Source: Actinomycetota bacterium
Lineage (GTDB): Bacteria; Actinomycetota; CADDZG01; WHSQ01
Direction of reading: 5' to 3'
Assembly (NCBI GenBank): GCA_013695465.1
Contig: JACDAL010000148.1
Span: forward strand, 1 to 64,000
DNA length: 64,000 bases
The number at the start of each line of letters is the position of its first letter. The first letter of the stretch is position 1. Shown in pieces: positions 37,572 through 48,558 of this stretch. Position numbers and translations under genes: made by a program. A model generated the notes under the pieces. It was given only the letters and a program-made list of their open reading frames with translations, had not been told where the DNA came from and ran no database searches.

Positions 37572-39101
37572 TCAACCCTCGTAGTGGTCCGGCAGGTCGT
37601 TCTCGAACAGGACCGCATCTCCCGGCCCGAGGAGCGACGAAAGCTTTACCCGGGCCTGGGCGAGGGAGTCGACCACCACGACCCGAGCGGAAGCTCCGTT
37701 CGCCCCTCGCACGAGCGCCGCCCGATTTGTAGGGGCGACAAAGACGACGGTGTCGGCGACGGTGCCGGCCCGGCGGCCGAGCTCCTCGTTGGCCTGCTCC
37801 TGCAGAGCGCCGAGCTCGATGATCCCGGGTGTTACCACCACACGCCGGCGAGCGGGCAGCGCCTGTAGCACCTCGAGCGCGGCGGCGGCCCCGTCGGAGT
37901 TGGAGTTGTAGGCGTCGTCGATAACAGTGACGCCCCCGGTGCCCTCGATTAGTTGCAGCCGGTGCTCGACCGGGGCGAGGGCTGCAATGGATTCGACCAG
38001 GTCGAGGGACCGGCGACCGGCGGCCACGGCCACCGCAACCCCCGCCAGTACGTGTCCGATCGAGTGTCGGCCAAGCAGCCGAGTCGAGGCCTCGCAGCTT
38101 TCACCAGAGCGAGTATCCACAAGCTTGAAGTGGGTGCCCGTGCGGGTGATGGTGAGGTCCGAGGCGGTGACATGGGGACCAGCCTGTGACAGCAGCCCGT
38201 AGCGCACGACTTCCACACGTTCGGTCGCATTTGCGAGGGCCCGCACGGTGGGATCGTCGACGTTCATCACCGCGACGCCGTCCTCAGGAAGCGCCTCGAT
38301 GAGCTCGTATTTGGAAGTGGCGATCCTCTCGAGGGAACCAAAGGTTTCGAGATGGGCGGAGCCGATGGCGGTGAGCACGCCGATCTGGGGGCTCACCAAG
38401 CGGCACAACTCCGCGATGTCGCCGGGATGCCGAGCCCCCATCTCCACGACGAAGAAACGGTGGTGCTCGTCGAGGCGCTCGTTGATGGTCCGCACGACGC
38501 CCAGCGGCGTGTTGAAGGAACCTGGCGTGGCGATGACTTTCTTGGTCGGCGCAATCAGCCCCTCTACCGCGGCCCGAGTGGAGGTCTTGCCGAACGACCC
38601 GGTGATCCCCACGACTACGGGGTCGACCTGCATAAGCCGCGCCTGGGCCCGATTCGTAAAACGCCGGTTGATGGCACTTTGCGCCGGAGTAAGCAGGACG
38701 TCGGCCGCCGACAGCAACAGCGGCGAGCCCACGACCAATAGCGCGGTCACCACTGCCCAGGTTCCAACGTCTGCGGGCCAACCACCCAAGAAGAGATGGG
38801 CGAGCCCCGGCAGGACCAGAGAGGCGGCGACGAAGAACGCAAGGGAGGCGACGAGGGTGCGCCGGGCGCGTCCCGTCATCACCAACGGCTTTTTTTGCGG
38901 AGTGGAGGCCAGCCAGAGCGCTCGCCGGGGATGCCGTTTGCACCACTCCAAGAAGGAAGCCCGCTTGTAACCCTCGAGTTGGAAGACGTGCAGCCCTCGC
39001 CTGAGCCTGAAGTACTGGACGATGGTCAGCGCAGGGATGAACCCGAAGATGATCGTTCGCAGCAACAGCGAGTACGCGATGAACGGATCGGCCCGTCCCA
39101 T
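37572..39101 (-). CDS. MurF-like Mur ligase with N-terminal membrane region
   Basis: VVGITGSFGKTSTR P-loop, VEMGARHPGDIAELCRLVSPQIGVLTAIGSAHLETFGS, IDDAYNSNSDGAAAALEVL; several hydrophobic N-terminal segments. Confidence 0.82.
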   Translation of the reverse strand: MGRADPFIAYSLLLRTIIFGFIPALTIVQYFRLRRGLHVFQLEGYKRASFLEWCKRHPRRALWLASTPQKKPLVMTGRARRTLVASLAFFVAASLVLPGLAHLFLGGWPADVGTWAVVTALLVVGSPLLLSAADVLLTPAQSAINRRFTNRAQARLMQVDPVVVGITGSFGKTSTRAAVEGLIAPTKKVIATPGSFNTPLGVVRTINERLDEHHRFFVVEMGARHPGDIAELCRLVSPQIGVLTAIGSAHLETFGSLERIATSKYELIEALPEDGVAVMNVDDPTVRALANATERVEVVRYGLLSQAGPHVTASDLTITRTGTHFKLVDTRSGESCEASTRLLGRHSIGHVLAGVAVAVAAGRRSLDLVESIAALAPVEHRLQLIEGTGGVTVIDDAYNSNSDGAAAALEVLQALPARRRVVVTPGIIELGALQEQANEELGRRAGTVADTVVFVAPTNRAALVRGANGASARVVVVDSLAQARVKLSSLLGPGDAVLFENDLPDHYEG

Positions 39102-39862
39102 CAGTCCAGGAAGTGGCGGGTAATCCGGCAGAAGCGATCGGGCTCCTCCAGGTATGCGAAGTGGCCCGCTCCCTCGAAGATGATGAGTCCCGCATCCGGG
39201 ATCAGGTCCTCCATCCGGCGACCATGTGCCACCGGAACGGCGTCGTCTTCGCTGCCCCAGATGAGAAGGGTTGAGGATTCGACTGCGGGGAGCGACCTGG
39301 ACAAATCCTCATTGACGACCCTCACTAGAACCGGCCGCAGCGCCCCTGCTTCTTGGTAGTCCTGCGACGCTACGCGCTCATAGATGCTCTGCTTGAAGCG
39401 CCGCCCTGCGGGTCCCAGGCGACCGGCCAGCCTGCCCCCTTTGGAGGCCGCCTTCTTGAGCCGCCCCTTCATGGTGGGTGGGCTTCGGAGCCCGGAGGGC
39501 GCCTGGAGGATGAGGCGGTTGACGTAAGAGGGTTCGGTGGCGGCGATGTACATCGAGGTGCGCGCCCCGAAAGAGTGCCCCACGAAATGGGCTCGTTCGA
39601 CTTCCAGCTCGTCCAGGATCTCGCACACGTGGACCGCGTATTCCGACGTGCCCCACTCCGGAGGTGGAGCTGCCGATTCGCCGAACCCCGGAAGATCGAT
39701 CGCCACGATCCGGAAGGCGGGAGCCAGGCAGGTCAGCACCGGGGTCATCGACTCGATGCGGCCGCCCCATCCGTGCAGGACAACAACGGGGTGACCAACC
39801 CCTGAGTCGAGCACGCGGGTGCGGTGCCCCTCTGGCGCCAGGAAAAAGGACGACGAGGTCAT
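39101..39862 (-). CDS. Alpha/beta hydrolase
   Basis: VVLHGWGG, AIDLPGFGES, FVGHSFGARTSMY, GAGHFAYLEEPDRF. Confidence 0.88.
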   Translation of the reverse strand: MTSSSFFLAPEGHRTRVLDSGVGHPVVVLHGWGGRIESMTPVLTCLAPAFRIVAIDLPGFGESAAPPPEWGTSEYAVHVCEILDELEVERAHFVGHSFGARTSMYIAATEPSYVNRLILQAPSGLRSPPTMKGRLKKAASKGGRLAGRLGPAGRRFKQSIYERVASQDYQEAGALRPVLVRVVNEDLSRSLPAVESSTLLIWGSEDDAVPVAHGRRMEDLIPDAGLIIFEGAGHFAYLEEPDRFCRITRHFLD

Positions 39863-39886
39863 CGTCAGTCGAATTCGATGGCTGCT

Positions 39887-40234
39887 CTAGCGGCGGCGGG
39901 GAGGCCTGCGGGAGCGGCGGTGCTGGCGCTGCTTGGGGTTCTTGCGTCGCCGCTCCGGCTGCACCGCGGTGGGGCGGGGGCGCTCGGCCTGCGCCTCGGT
40001 GATGGCTCGAGTGATCTCCTCGGTAGTAGAGACATCGGTCTCGCCGCCGCTCAATAGGAGTTGGAGGAGCACAGAGCGCTCGAACTCCTCAGTCGAGCCG
40101 GTGATCTTCTGGCGTGAACCCTGGGGCGTGTCCCACTCGGCGATAATCCGCCCGGCATGGGCGACGCCGACCCGAAGCGGGATCGTCCCTACCCTTCCTT
40201 GCCACACCAGCTCGTTGGTTTCCATCATTCCCAC
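39887..40234 (-). CDS. Hypothetical protein with basic C-terminal tail
   Basis: Open frame with plausible start; C-terminus RRRKNPKQRQHRRSRRPPRRR. Confidence 0.4.
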   Translation of the reverse strand: MGMMETNELVWQGRVGTIPLRVGVAHAGRIIAEWDTPQGSRQKITGSTEEFERSVLLQLLLSGGETDVSTTEEITRAITEAQAERPRPTAVQPERRRKNPKQRQHRRSRRPPRRR

Positions 40235-40359
40235 TTTCTCATTCTTCTGCTCCTAGCCAATCTCTGCTCCCACTCGTTGGGAATTGCCCTGCTTCGCCCC
40301 GTTTCCCCTGTTTACTTCTTCTCGCTTTTCGCGAGACAATGCCTTGTGAACGCGTGACC

Positions 40360-42186
40360 ATGCGAACAGGAACAGTCACCCTCTTGTTCACCGACCTGGT
40401 CGGTTCCTCGGAACTGATCCAGCGGCTCGGAGACGACGCCGCGGACCGTGTCCGACGACGCTATTTCCGTCTGCTCAGGGGCTCGGTGCAGCGCTGTGGC
40501 GGCGACGAGATCAAGAGCCTCGGGGACGGGCTCATGGTGGTCTTTCCCAGTGCAGTCGATGCCGTCTCGTGCGCAGTCGCCATGCAGCAGTCCCTTCACA
40601 ATCATAACTCCGAGCACGAGGACGAGGGGTTGCACCTTCGGGTCGGGCTTCATGCAGGCGAGCCCGTACAGGAGGGAGGCGACTTCTTCGGACAGTCTGT
40701 GGTGATCGCCAAAAGGATCTGCGACGGGGCGGAGGGTGGGCAGATCGTGGCCTCCGAGCTGGTGCACGACATCGTTGGGAGCCGCGGCGACTTCGAATGG
40801 AAGGAGCTGGGTTGGATTGCCCTGAAGGGAGTGGCGACCCCGGTCTCCTGCTGCGAGCTGGCCTGGTCCCCGGGCCCCGCTGGTTTTTCCCCTGTGCCGC
40901 TGCGAGGCCCACGCCGCAGCCCGTCACCGGTGCGCCGGGGTCAGGGCCCTGAACGCTCGGCGCGGATCTGGTCCCCCGCTTCTCCTCGTCTTCAGGCAGC
41001 AGTGGCGGCAGCAGTGACGCTCGCCCTGGTAGTGGCGGGCATCATTGCCGTCGACTCGAAACTGACCACGCAAAGTCTCCCCGAGGAGCTGACCTGGGTG
41101 GAGGTGAACCCCTCGACCGCCAGCCTCGGTGGCCCCGGGAATCAGAGGATCAACCGGCTGCTGTCTTCCAATGAGGGGTTCATTGCGGTCGGCGAGGATG
41201 ATTCCTCCGGCCGGCCCGACGCCGCGGTGTGGACTTCCGAGGACGGGGAAGCCTGGACCCGGAGAGCCCCCGATACTCTGGCCGAGCCCGGCGGGCAGGG
41301 GATGCTGGGAGTCGCCTCGGGTGACCCCGGCCTCGTCGCGGTGGGCTACCGAGGCCATGGGGGAACCCTCGATGCCGCGGTGTGGACCTCCGAGGATGGA
41401 CGGGAATGGACGCCCGTCGAGGGCGACCACGACCTGGAGGGTGCCCGAAACGAGGTCATGAATCGCGTCGCTCGGACCAAGTTCGGTCTGGTCGCAGTGG
41501 GCTATCAGGGTCTTGGAGGAGATCGCGATGCTGCTGCGTGGGTGTCGGACGACGGTTTCGACTGGTACCGGGCGAAGGTTCCGGAGGAACCAGGCGACCA
41601 CGAGACGCAGGAGATGCGCGGTATTGCGGCATCGGGGGAGAACCTCGTAGCGGTGGGAGAGGTCGGCCTTGCGGGCAACTATGACGCCGCTGCGTGGTTC
41701 TCGAAGGACGGCACCAGATGGCAACGCCGGGCACAATTACCCGGCGTCTTCGGGGGGCCGGGGGAGCAGATCATGACCTCATTGGTGGCCTCGGAGGCAG
41801 GCTTCGTTGCTGTTGGCTGGGACGAAGTCAGGTCCGACCTCGACGCGCAGGTGTGGACCTCAGAGGACGGGATGGACTGGAGCCGCCTGAGCTACAACGA
41901 AGCCGTCTTCGGCGGCGATGGGGATCAGCTCCTGTGGGGAGTCGAGCTCTCCGCGGGCACCTTCATCGCAGTGGGCCGTGACGATTCCGGAGGCGGATCG
42001 GATGCTGCGGTGTGGACTTCCGAGGATGGCCTCGAATGGGTACGCACACCCAGTGAGGAGGGCGTTTTTGGAGGGGATCGCGCCCAGGAGATGAAGTTCG
42101 TGGCGGCGGTGGGCCGTCGGCTGGTGGGCGCGGGTTGGGACCAGGAGGATGCTGCGATCTGGTGGGCCGACCTTCCCAGGCGCTGA
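40360..42186 (+). CDS. Class III adenylate/guanylate cyclase domain - TM - AVWTSEDG repeat protein
   Basis: TLLFTDLVGSSELIQRLGDD...GGDEIKSLGDGLMVVF cyclase motifs; TM near AVAAAVTLALVVAGIIA; six x-VWTSEDGxxW-type repeats. Confidence 0.85.
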   Translation: MRTGTVTLLFTDLVGSSELIQRLGDDAADRVRRRYFRLLRGSVQRCGGDEIKSLGDGLMVVFPSAVDAVSCAVAMQQSLHNHNSEHEDEGLHLRVGLHAGEPVQEGGDFFGQSVVIAKRICDGAEGGQIVASELVHDIVGSRGDFEWKELGWIALKGVATPVSCCELAWSPGPAGFSPVPLRGPRRSPSPVRRGQGPERSARIWSPASPRLQAAVAAAVTLALVVAGIIAVDSKLTTQSLPEELTWVEVNPSTASLGGPGNQRINRLLSSNEGFIAVGEDDSSGRPDAAVWTSEDGEAWTRRAPDTLAEPGGQGMLGVASGDPGLVAVGYRGHGGTLDAAVWTSEDGREWTPVEGDHDLEGARNEVMNRVARTKFGLVAVGYQGLGGDRDAAAWVSDDGFDWYRAKVPEEPGDHETQEMRGIAASGENLVAVGEVGLAGNYDAAAWFSKDGTRWQRRAQLPGVFGGPGEQIMTSLVASEAGFVAVGWDEVRSDLDAQVWTSEDGMDWSRLSYNEAVFGGDGDQLLWGVELSAGTFIAVGRDDSGGGSDAAVWTSEDGLEWVRTPSEEGVFGGDRAQEMKFVAAVGRRLVGAGWDQEDAAIWWADLPRR

Positions 42187-42192
42187 ACAACC

Positions 42193-42876
42193 TCACTCGG
42201 CTCGCGGCGGATTTGACGAGTAGCCTAGAGAAAGCTTGAGCTCGTCCACGACCCGGGCGGGGTCCCCTTGCTTGTAGAGGGCCGACCCCACCACGAAGCG
42301 ATCTGCGCCGGCCGCGGCGGGCTGCGAGATCGTTGCAGGCGATACACCTCCGTCGACCTCGAGCGACACCTCGCGGCCGGACCCTTCGATCAGATTGCGC
42401 GCCGCGGCGATCTTTGACTCCATGGTCTCGATGTAGCTCTGCCCACCGAAACCCGGGTTCACGGTCATGACCAGGAGGAGATCGAGGAGATCCATCACGT
42501 GGACGCATGCATCGAGCGGCGTCGATGGGTTCAGGGCCAACCCCGCCTTCGCTCCGAGGTCGTGGATCAAGTCGAGCGTCCGGTGCAGGTGCGTGCACGT
42601 CTCCGCGTGGACGATGATTGTCTCGCAGCCTGCTTCCACGTACTCAGCGAGGTAAGGCTCGGGGGCATCGATCATCAGGTGGGCCTCGAAAGGAAGCCCG
42701 GTTGCCGGACGGCAGGCAGCGATGACTCCGGCCCCGACCGTCAGGTTGGGTACGAAGTGGCCGTCCATGACATCCCACTGGATCGCATTCAGCCCGGCCC
42801 CCTCGAGAATGGTACAGACCTCGCCCAAGCGACCGAGGTCGGCGTTCAACACCGAGGCGACCAACTGGTTTTTCAC
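42193..42876 (-). CDS. rpe: Ribulose-phosphate 3-epimerase
   Basis: ASVLNADLGRLG, WDVMDGHFVPNLTVGAGVI, HLMIDAPEPY, LLVMTVNPGFGGQSYIE, EVDGGVSPATI. Confidence 0.93.
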   Translation of the reverse strand: MKNQLVASVLNADLGRLGEVCTILEGAGLNAIQWDVMDGHFVPNLTVGAGVIAACRPATGLPFEAHLMIDAPEPYLAEYVEAGCETIIVHAETCTHLHRTLDLIHDLGAKAGLALNPSTPLDACVHVMDLLDLLLVMTVNPGFGGQSYIETMESKIAAARNLIEGSGREVSLEVDGGVSPATISQPAAAGADRFVVGSALYKQGDPARVVDELKLSLGYSSNPPRAE

Positions 42877-43050
42877 AATCCCTACGCTAACCGGGTGATG
42901 CGACGAACCTGGCCCAGCCCACACTCCCTTGCCCCGCAAACCGAAGCTCGAACACGCACAGAGCGTGCCTGGTAGGCATTCGGTACCCGAGGGGCGCGCT
43001 ATTCGCGCTATTGCCCACTTGGCTAGAAAGGGACCCAGATGCGCGCTTGA

Positions 43051-43950
43051 CTACCCGGCGTCAGCTCGAGGCCGACCCTGCGAACGCAGAAGAGCCAGGA
43101 ACAGCATCGCAGAACGGGGAAGCTCAGACCCGTCGACATAGAGCACGTGCCACGGCCGTTGCAAAGGTGTTCCTTGCACCCGGAGACGCACCACCACTCC
43201 CGACTGAAGCTCGACCTCCACCGCATCGAGGGAGATCAAGGTGATCCCTAGACCCGCCGTAGCGGCGTGCTTGATTGCCCCGTTGCTCCCCACCGTCATT
43301 ACCGATTGCGGAGTGATCCCCGAGGCAGCCCAGAACTCCTCGGTCGCTTCGCGGGTCCCGGAACCCGGCTCGCGCAGGAGCCATGTCTCCTCCGACAGCT
43401 CGACCGGTTGGATCGCACGACGTTGGCGCAACGGGTGGACCGGATGGGCGACGACGGAAAGCTCGTTGTCAAGGAAAGCTTCTCCCGCAATCCCAGATGA
43501 GGACGGCGGCCGGCCTCCGACCGCCAGATCCGCCTCGCGGTCGAGCAGGCGGCTGATGGCGGTGGCTCGGTTCCCGACTTCGAGCGAGATCTGGACCTCC
43601 GGGTGGCGTTCTCGGTACTTCGCCAGCAGGAGGGGCAATACGTATTCCCCTGCCGTAGTCACTCCGGCGATCCGCAGGTGGCCGGGGGCGCCCGCCGCTT
43701 CCCGTGCCGCCTGGACGGCGCGCTCGGATAGACCCAGAATCTGCGCTGCGTAGCGTGCGAGCTCATGGCCGGCTGCGGTCAGCCGGATCCCTCGGCCTGC
43801 CGGCTCGATAAGCAAGACTTCGAGCTCGCGCGCCAGAGAGCTGACGGCCGACGATACCGAGGGCTCGGTAACGACGAGTGCCGCAGCCGCTCCACGTATG
43901 GAGCCTGCTCGAGCTACCTCGACGAAGGTCCGCAGTTGTCCAAAGGTCAT
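43051..43950 (-). CDS. cbbR: LysR-family regulator, probable CbbR
   Basis: FGQLRTFVEVARAGSIRGAAAALVVTEPSVSSAVSSLARELEVLLIEPAGRGIRLTAAG; divergent from cbbL. Confidence 0.85.
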   Translation of the reverse strand: MTFGQLRTFVEVARAGSIRGAAAALVVTEPSVSSAVSSLARELEVLLIEPAGRGIRLTAAGHELARYAAQILGLSERAVQAAREAAGAPGHLRIAGVTTAGEYVLPLLLAKYRERHPEVQISLEVGNRATAISRLLDREADLAVGGRPPSSSGIAGEAFLDNELSVVAHPVHPLRQRRAIQPVELSEETWLLREPGSGTREATEEFWAASGITPQSVMTVGSNGAIKHAATAGLGITLISLDAVEVELQSGVVVRLRVQGTPLQRPWHVLYVDGSELPRSAMLFLALLRSQGRPRADAG

Positions 43951-43951
43951 C

Positions 43952-43969
43952 GTTTACTTAAGCATAAAC
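43952..43969. promoter_or_regulatory. Candidate CbbR/LysR operator
   Basis: GTTTA-CTTAAGCA-TAAAC imperfect palindrome between cbbR and cbbL. Confidence 0.4.
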
Positions 43970-44050
43970 CTAATAGTCAGATGGAACATTTAAATTGTGA
44001 TCTTGCCTACGTGGGCGTATTCTGCGGGCGGCGGACAGCCAAAGGAGTGA

Positions 44051-45520
<1,470 letters not shown>

Positions 45521-45546
45521 CGAGTAGACACTAAGGAGACAACAGC

Positions 45547-46002
45547 ATGACGACAGGAGTGCACATTACCCAGGGCACGTTTTCTTACCTGCCCGAGCTC
45601 GACGATGACGAGATCAGGGCACAGATTCAGTACGGCATCGACAACGGATGGGCGGTGGCCATCGAGTACACCGACGATCCGCATCCCCGCAATATCTATT
45701 GGGACATGTGGGGTATGCCGATGTTCGATATCGAGGACGCGGCTGCCGGTCTGCACGAGGTCAACCGCTGCCGGGAGGCGTTCTCAAATCATTACATTAA
45801 GGTGAGCCTCTATAACCGCAAGCTCACCAAGCAGAGCATCGCGCTTCAGTTCCTCGTCAACCGTCCGCAGCACGAGCCTGGGTTCCGCCTAGAACGCCAG
45901 GAGGGGTCGAACCGAGCGGTGCAGTACACCCTGACGTCCTACGCGGCAGACCGGCCCCACGGCGAGCGTTATTCGAGCGATGGCCCGGACGCAAGCAGGT
46001 AG
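45547..46002 (+). CDS. cbbS: RuBisCO small subunit
   Basis: [54 protein letters not shown]. Confidence 0.95.
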   Translation: MTTGVHITQGTFSYLPELDDDEIRAQIQYGIDNGWAVAIEYTDDPHPRNIYWDMWGMPMFDIEDAAAGLHEVNRCREAFSNHYIKVSLYNRKLTKQSIALQFLVNRPQHEPGFRLERQEGSNRAVQYTLTSYAADRPHGERYSSDGPDASR

Positions 46003-47038
46003 CGGCCCCTCGCTTGGTCCGGGAGTTCCCCCTCGAGACACCCAGGAGCCTTACGGGCGCGGGAAAGTGGATGAACGCTTCGCCGAGCTCGAAGATCCCT
46101 TGCACGAGATTCCGGACGATGCAATCGTAGATGCTGCAGCCATCTTTAGGGAGTCCCGCGTCGACGAGGTCCTCGATGAGATGGATCGCGATTTGATCGC
46201 GCTTCAGCACGTAAAGGGACGTATCAGAGAGATCGCCGCGTTGCTCCTGGTCGACCGGCTGCGCCGCAGCATCGGACTCGAGGCCTCGGCCCCGACACTG
46301 CACATGAGCTTCACGGGCAATCCCGGAACCGGCAAGACAACCGTCGCGGCGAAGATGGGAAAGATCCTCTACAAGCTGGGTTACGTACGGAAGGGCCACG
46401 TCGTAAGCGTGACGCGCGACGACCTGGTCGGCCAGTACGTCGGCCACACCGCTCCGAAGACCAGGGAAGTCTTGAAGAAGGCGATGGGCGGGGTGCTGTT
46501 CATCGACGAGGCCTACCACATCTATCGGGTGGACAATGAGCGGGACTATGGGCAGGAGACCGTGGAGTTGCTGCTGCAGGTGATGGAGAACGAGCGGGAG
46601 AACATCGTCGTCATCATGGCCGGGTACAAGGAACAGATGGGTCGCTTCTTCGCCGACGTACCCGGCCTCAGTTCGCGCATCGCGCACCACATCGACTTTC
46701 CCGACTATTCCCCCGATGAGCTGATGGAGATTGCACGGCTCATGGCGGAGCAGCAACGCTACCGCCTCTCCGACGAAGCCGAAAGAACGTTCACCGACTA
46801 TCTGAAGCTGCGAGTTGGGCAACCCCAGTTTGCCAATGGCCGCAGCATCCGAAACGCGCTTGATCGGGCGCGCATGCGTCAAGCGATCCGTCTCTATGCC
46901 GGTGGACGGGACGGAAGCAGGCTGACCAAGAAGGATCTGGTGACAATCGAAGCCGAAGATGTGCTGAAGAGCCGCGTGTTCGAGGGCGGCTTCTATCAGG
47001 AGCAGGAGCCCACCGACGACGAAGCTCGCACCGATTGA
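45980..47038 (+). CDS. cbbX: Red-type RuBisCO activase CbbX (AAA+)
   Basis: [73 protein letters not shown]. Confidence 0.96.
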   Translation: MARTQAGSGPSLGPGVPPRDTQEPYGRGKVDERFAELEDPLHEIPDDAIVDAAAIFRESRVDEVLDEMDRDLIALQHVKGRIREIAALLLVDRLRRSIGLEASAPTLHMSFTGNPGTGKTTVAAKMGKILYKLGYVRKGHVVSVTRDDLVGQYVGHTAPKTREVLKKAMGGVLFIDEAYHIYRVDNERDYGQETVELLLQVMENERENIVVIMAGYKEQMGRFFADVPGLSSRIAHHIDFPDYSPDELMEIARLMAEQQRYRLSDEAERTFTDYLKLRVGQPQFANGRSIRNALDRARMRQAIRLYAGGRDGSRLTKKDLVTIEAEDVLKSRVFEGGFYQEQEPTDDEARTD

Positions 47039-47078
47039 ATCCCAATTCCGACCTCGGCGGAGCCGTGCAGGGCCGCAC

Positions 47079-47306
47079 ATGAGTGATTCGGTACCGTCTG
47101 AAAGAGTCGTTCTCGGGCGGCGTGATGACACGACGATGGTGGGCTTCCAGTGGACGGGAACCGAACCCGAGGGTCTCAACGAGCCCTATGAAGCAGAAAG
47201 CCTGGGGGCGGTGTGGGAGAGCGATGAGCTGGTCACCTACAACCTCGGCCAACTCGCCCATCGCTTTGGGCACGACACCGACGGCTACATGGAGGATGTG
47301 GACTAG
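47079..47306 (+). CDS. Small acidic hypothetical protein downstream of cbbX
   Basis: 75-aa ORF close behind cbbX. Confidence 0.4.
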   Translation: MSDSVPSERVVLGRRDDTTMVGFQWTGTEPEGLNEPYEAESLGAVWESDELVTYNLGQLAHRFGHDTDGYMEDVD

Positions 47307-47470
47307 CGCCCTCGTCGGTCACTCTTGTCGCTGATCATTTATTGAGGCGGCGAGTGAGGTCAACCGGGGTTAGCGGACGCTCGATGTCGGGCGAAACTGT
47401 TCGAGCAGTGCCACCGCTGAGGTGGGTGGATCTACTAAGGTGGATCTACAAAGAAGGATTCGCCCGGTTC

Positions 47471-47875
47471 CTAGAGCGCCAGCGCCGCCACTCCGATCCC
47501 GATCAGCGCGAGCCAGTAGACGGCGGTGAAGACTAGATCGACCCGATGCGGTCGCAGGGGGATCAGCACCGCAACCACCCACAGGGGCATGACCACCACA
47601 CCGAACGCAGTCGCGTACAGTAGGCTCGCCCAGGCGGCGAACGAGGCCCCTGTGGCCGCCGCAACAGCGAGTGCCAGGAGCATGACCCCGAGCACCGCCT
47701 GCCCCAGTACGTCGCCCAGCGGGCCTCCCTTGGAGAGTCGGAAGAGGCGATAGGCGAATCCTGCTACCGCATTGAGGCAGAGGCCCCCACTGAGCACTAT
47801 CCGCCACATGTCCTCGCCCATATCGAGGCCCAAGATAGCCTTCTGCGGTGGCCAAGAAGAAGAGCTCACGCACAC
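47471..47875 (-). CDS. Small membrane protein
   Basis: Several hydrophobic helices. Start uncertain. Confidence 0.45.
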   Translation of the reverse strand: MCVSSSSWPPQKAILGLDMGEDMWRIVLSGGLCLNAVAGFAYRLFRLSKGGPLGDVLGQAVLGVMLLALAVAAATGASFAAWASLLYATAFGVVVMPLWVVAVLIPLRPHRVDLVFTAVYWLALIGIGVAALAL

Positions 47876-48513
47876 GGGGCAAGGCCGAGTCGGCTCAGCA
47901 CGAGCGGCGCCAACAACGTCTCGAAGAGCGGCGGCTGGCGAAGGAGCAAGAGGTTGCCCGTGAGGCCAGGGCGAAGCGCCGGCGCGACTTCCTGCGTCGC
48001 ACGATCCTTGTCCTTGTCCTGGGCGTCTCGACTTGGTTTTTTTTCTTTCGCAACCAGCCGCTCACGGAGATCGCCGGGACCAGGATCATGAATTTCTCGA
48101 CCAGCGGGGTCAATGTGCATCGCACGGGTTCCCTCGAATACGAAACGACCCCTCCCGTGGCCGGCCCCCATGCTCCCCAGCCGGCGGCCTGCGGCACGTA
48201 CGCCGAGCCGATCTCCGACGAGGAGCAGGTCCACACCCTCGAGCACGGCGCGGTCGGCATCCAGTACCGTCCCGATCTCGACCCGGAGCAGATCGTGGTT
48301 ATCGAGGACTTCGTGGCCGGCTACGAGACCCACGTCTTCTCGGCCCCCTATCCCGGTATGGGGCCCAATGTCGTGGTGTCCTCGTGGGGAGAGAAGATCG
48401 AGCTCGACTCCGCACGCCCGCAGGCGATACGCGCCTACATCGAGGCTTTTCGGCTGAAGGGTCCCGAGAAGCAGGACTGCCCGAACTCCTCGGATGAGTC
48501 TTTCTCGCCTTAG
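47848..48513 (+). CDS. DUF3105-like membrane-anchored protein
   Basis: TM segment then YETTPPVAGPHAPQPAACGTYAEPISDEEQVHTLEHGAVGIQYRP. Confidence 0.85.
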   Translation: MAKKKSSRTRGKAESAQHERRQQRLEERRLAKEQEVAREARAKRRRDFLRRTILVLVLGVSTWFFFFRNQPLTEIAGTRIMNFSTSGVNVHRTGSLEYETTPPVAGPHAPQPAACGTYAEPISDEEQVHTLEHGAVGIQYRPDLDPEQIVVIEDFVAGYETHVFSAPYPGMGPNVVVSSWGEKIELDSARPQAIRAYIEAFRLKGPEKQDCPNSSDESFSP

Positions 48514-48558
48514 CGCACCTCCCTGGGTCCGGTGCGGAGCACTTAAGATGCCCAGCTC

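Noticed and set aside
45857-47179. 440-aa minus-strand ORF
   Set aside because: Antisense to cbbX, whose AAA+ motifs are unambiguous.
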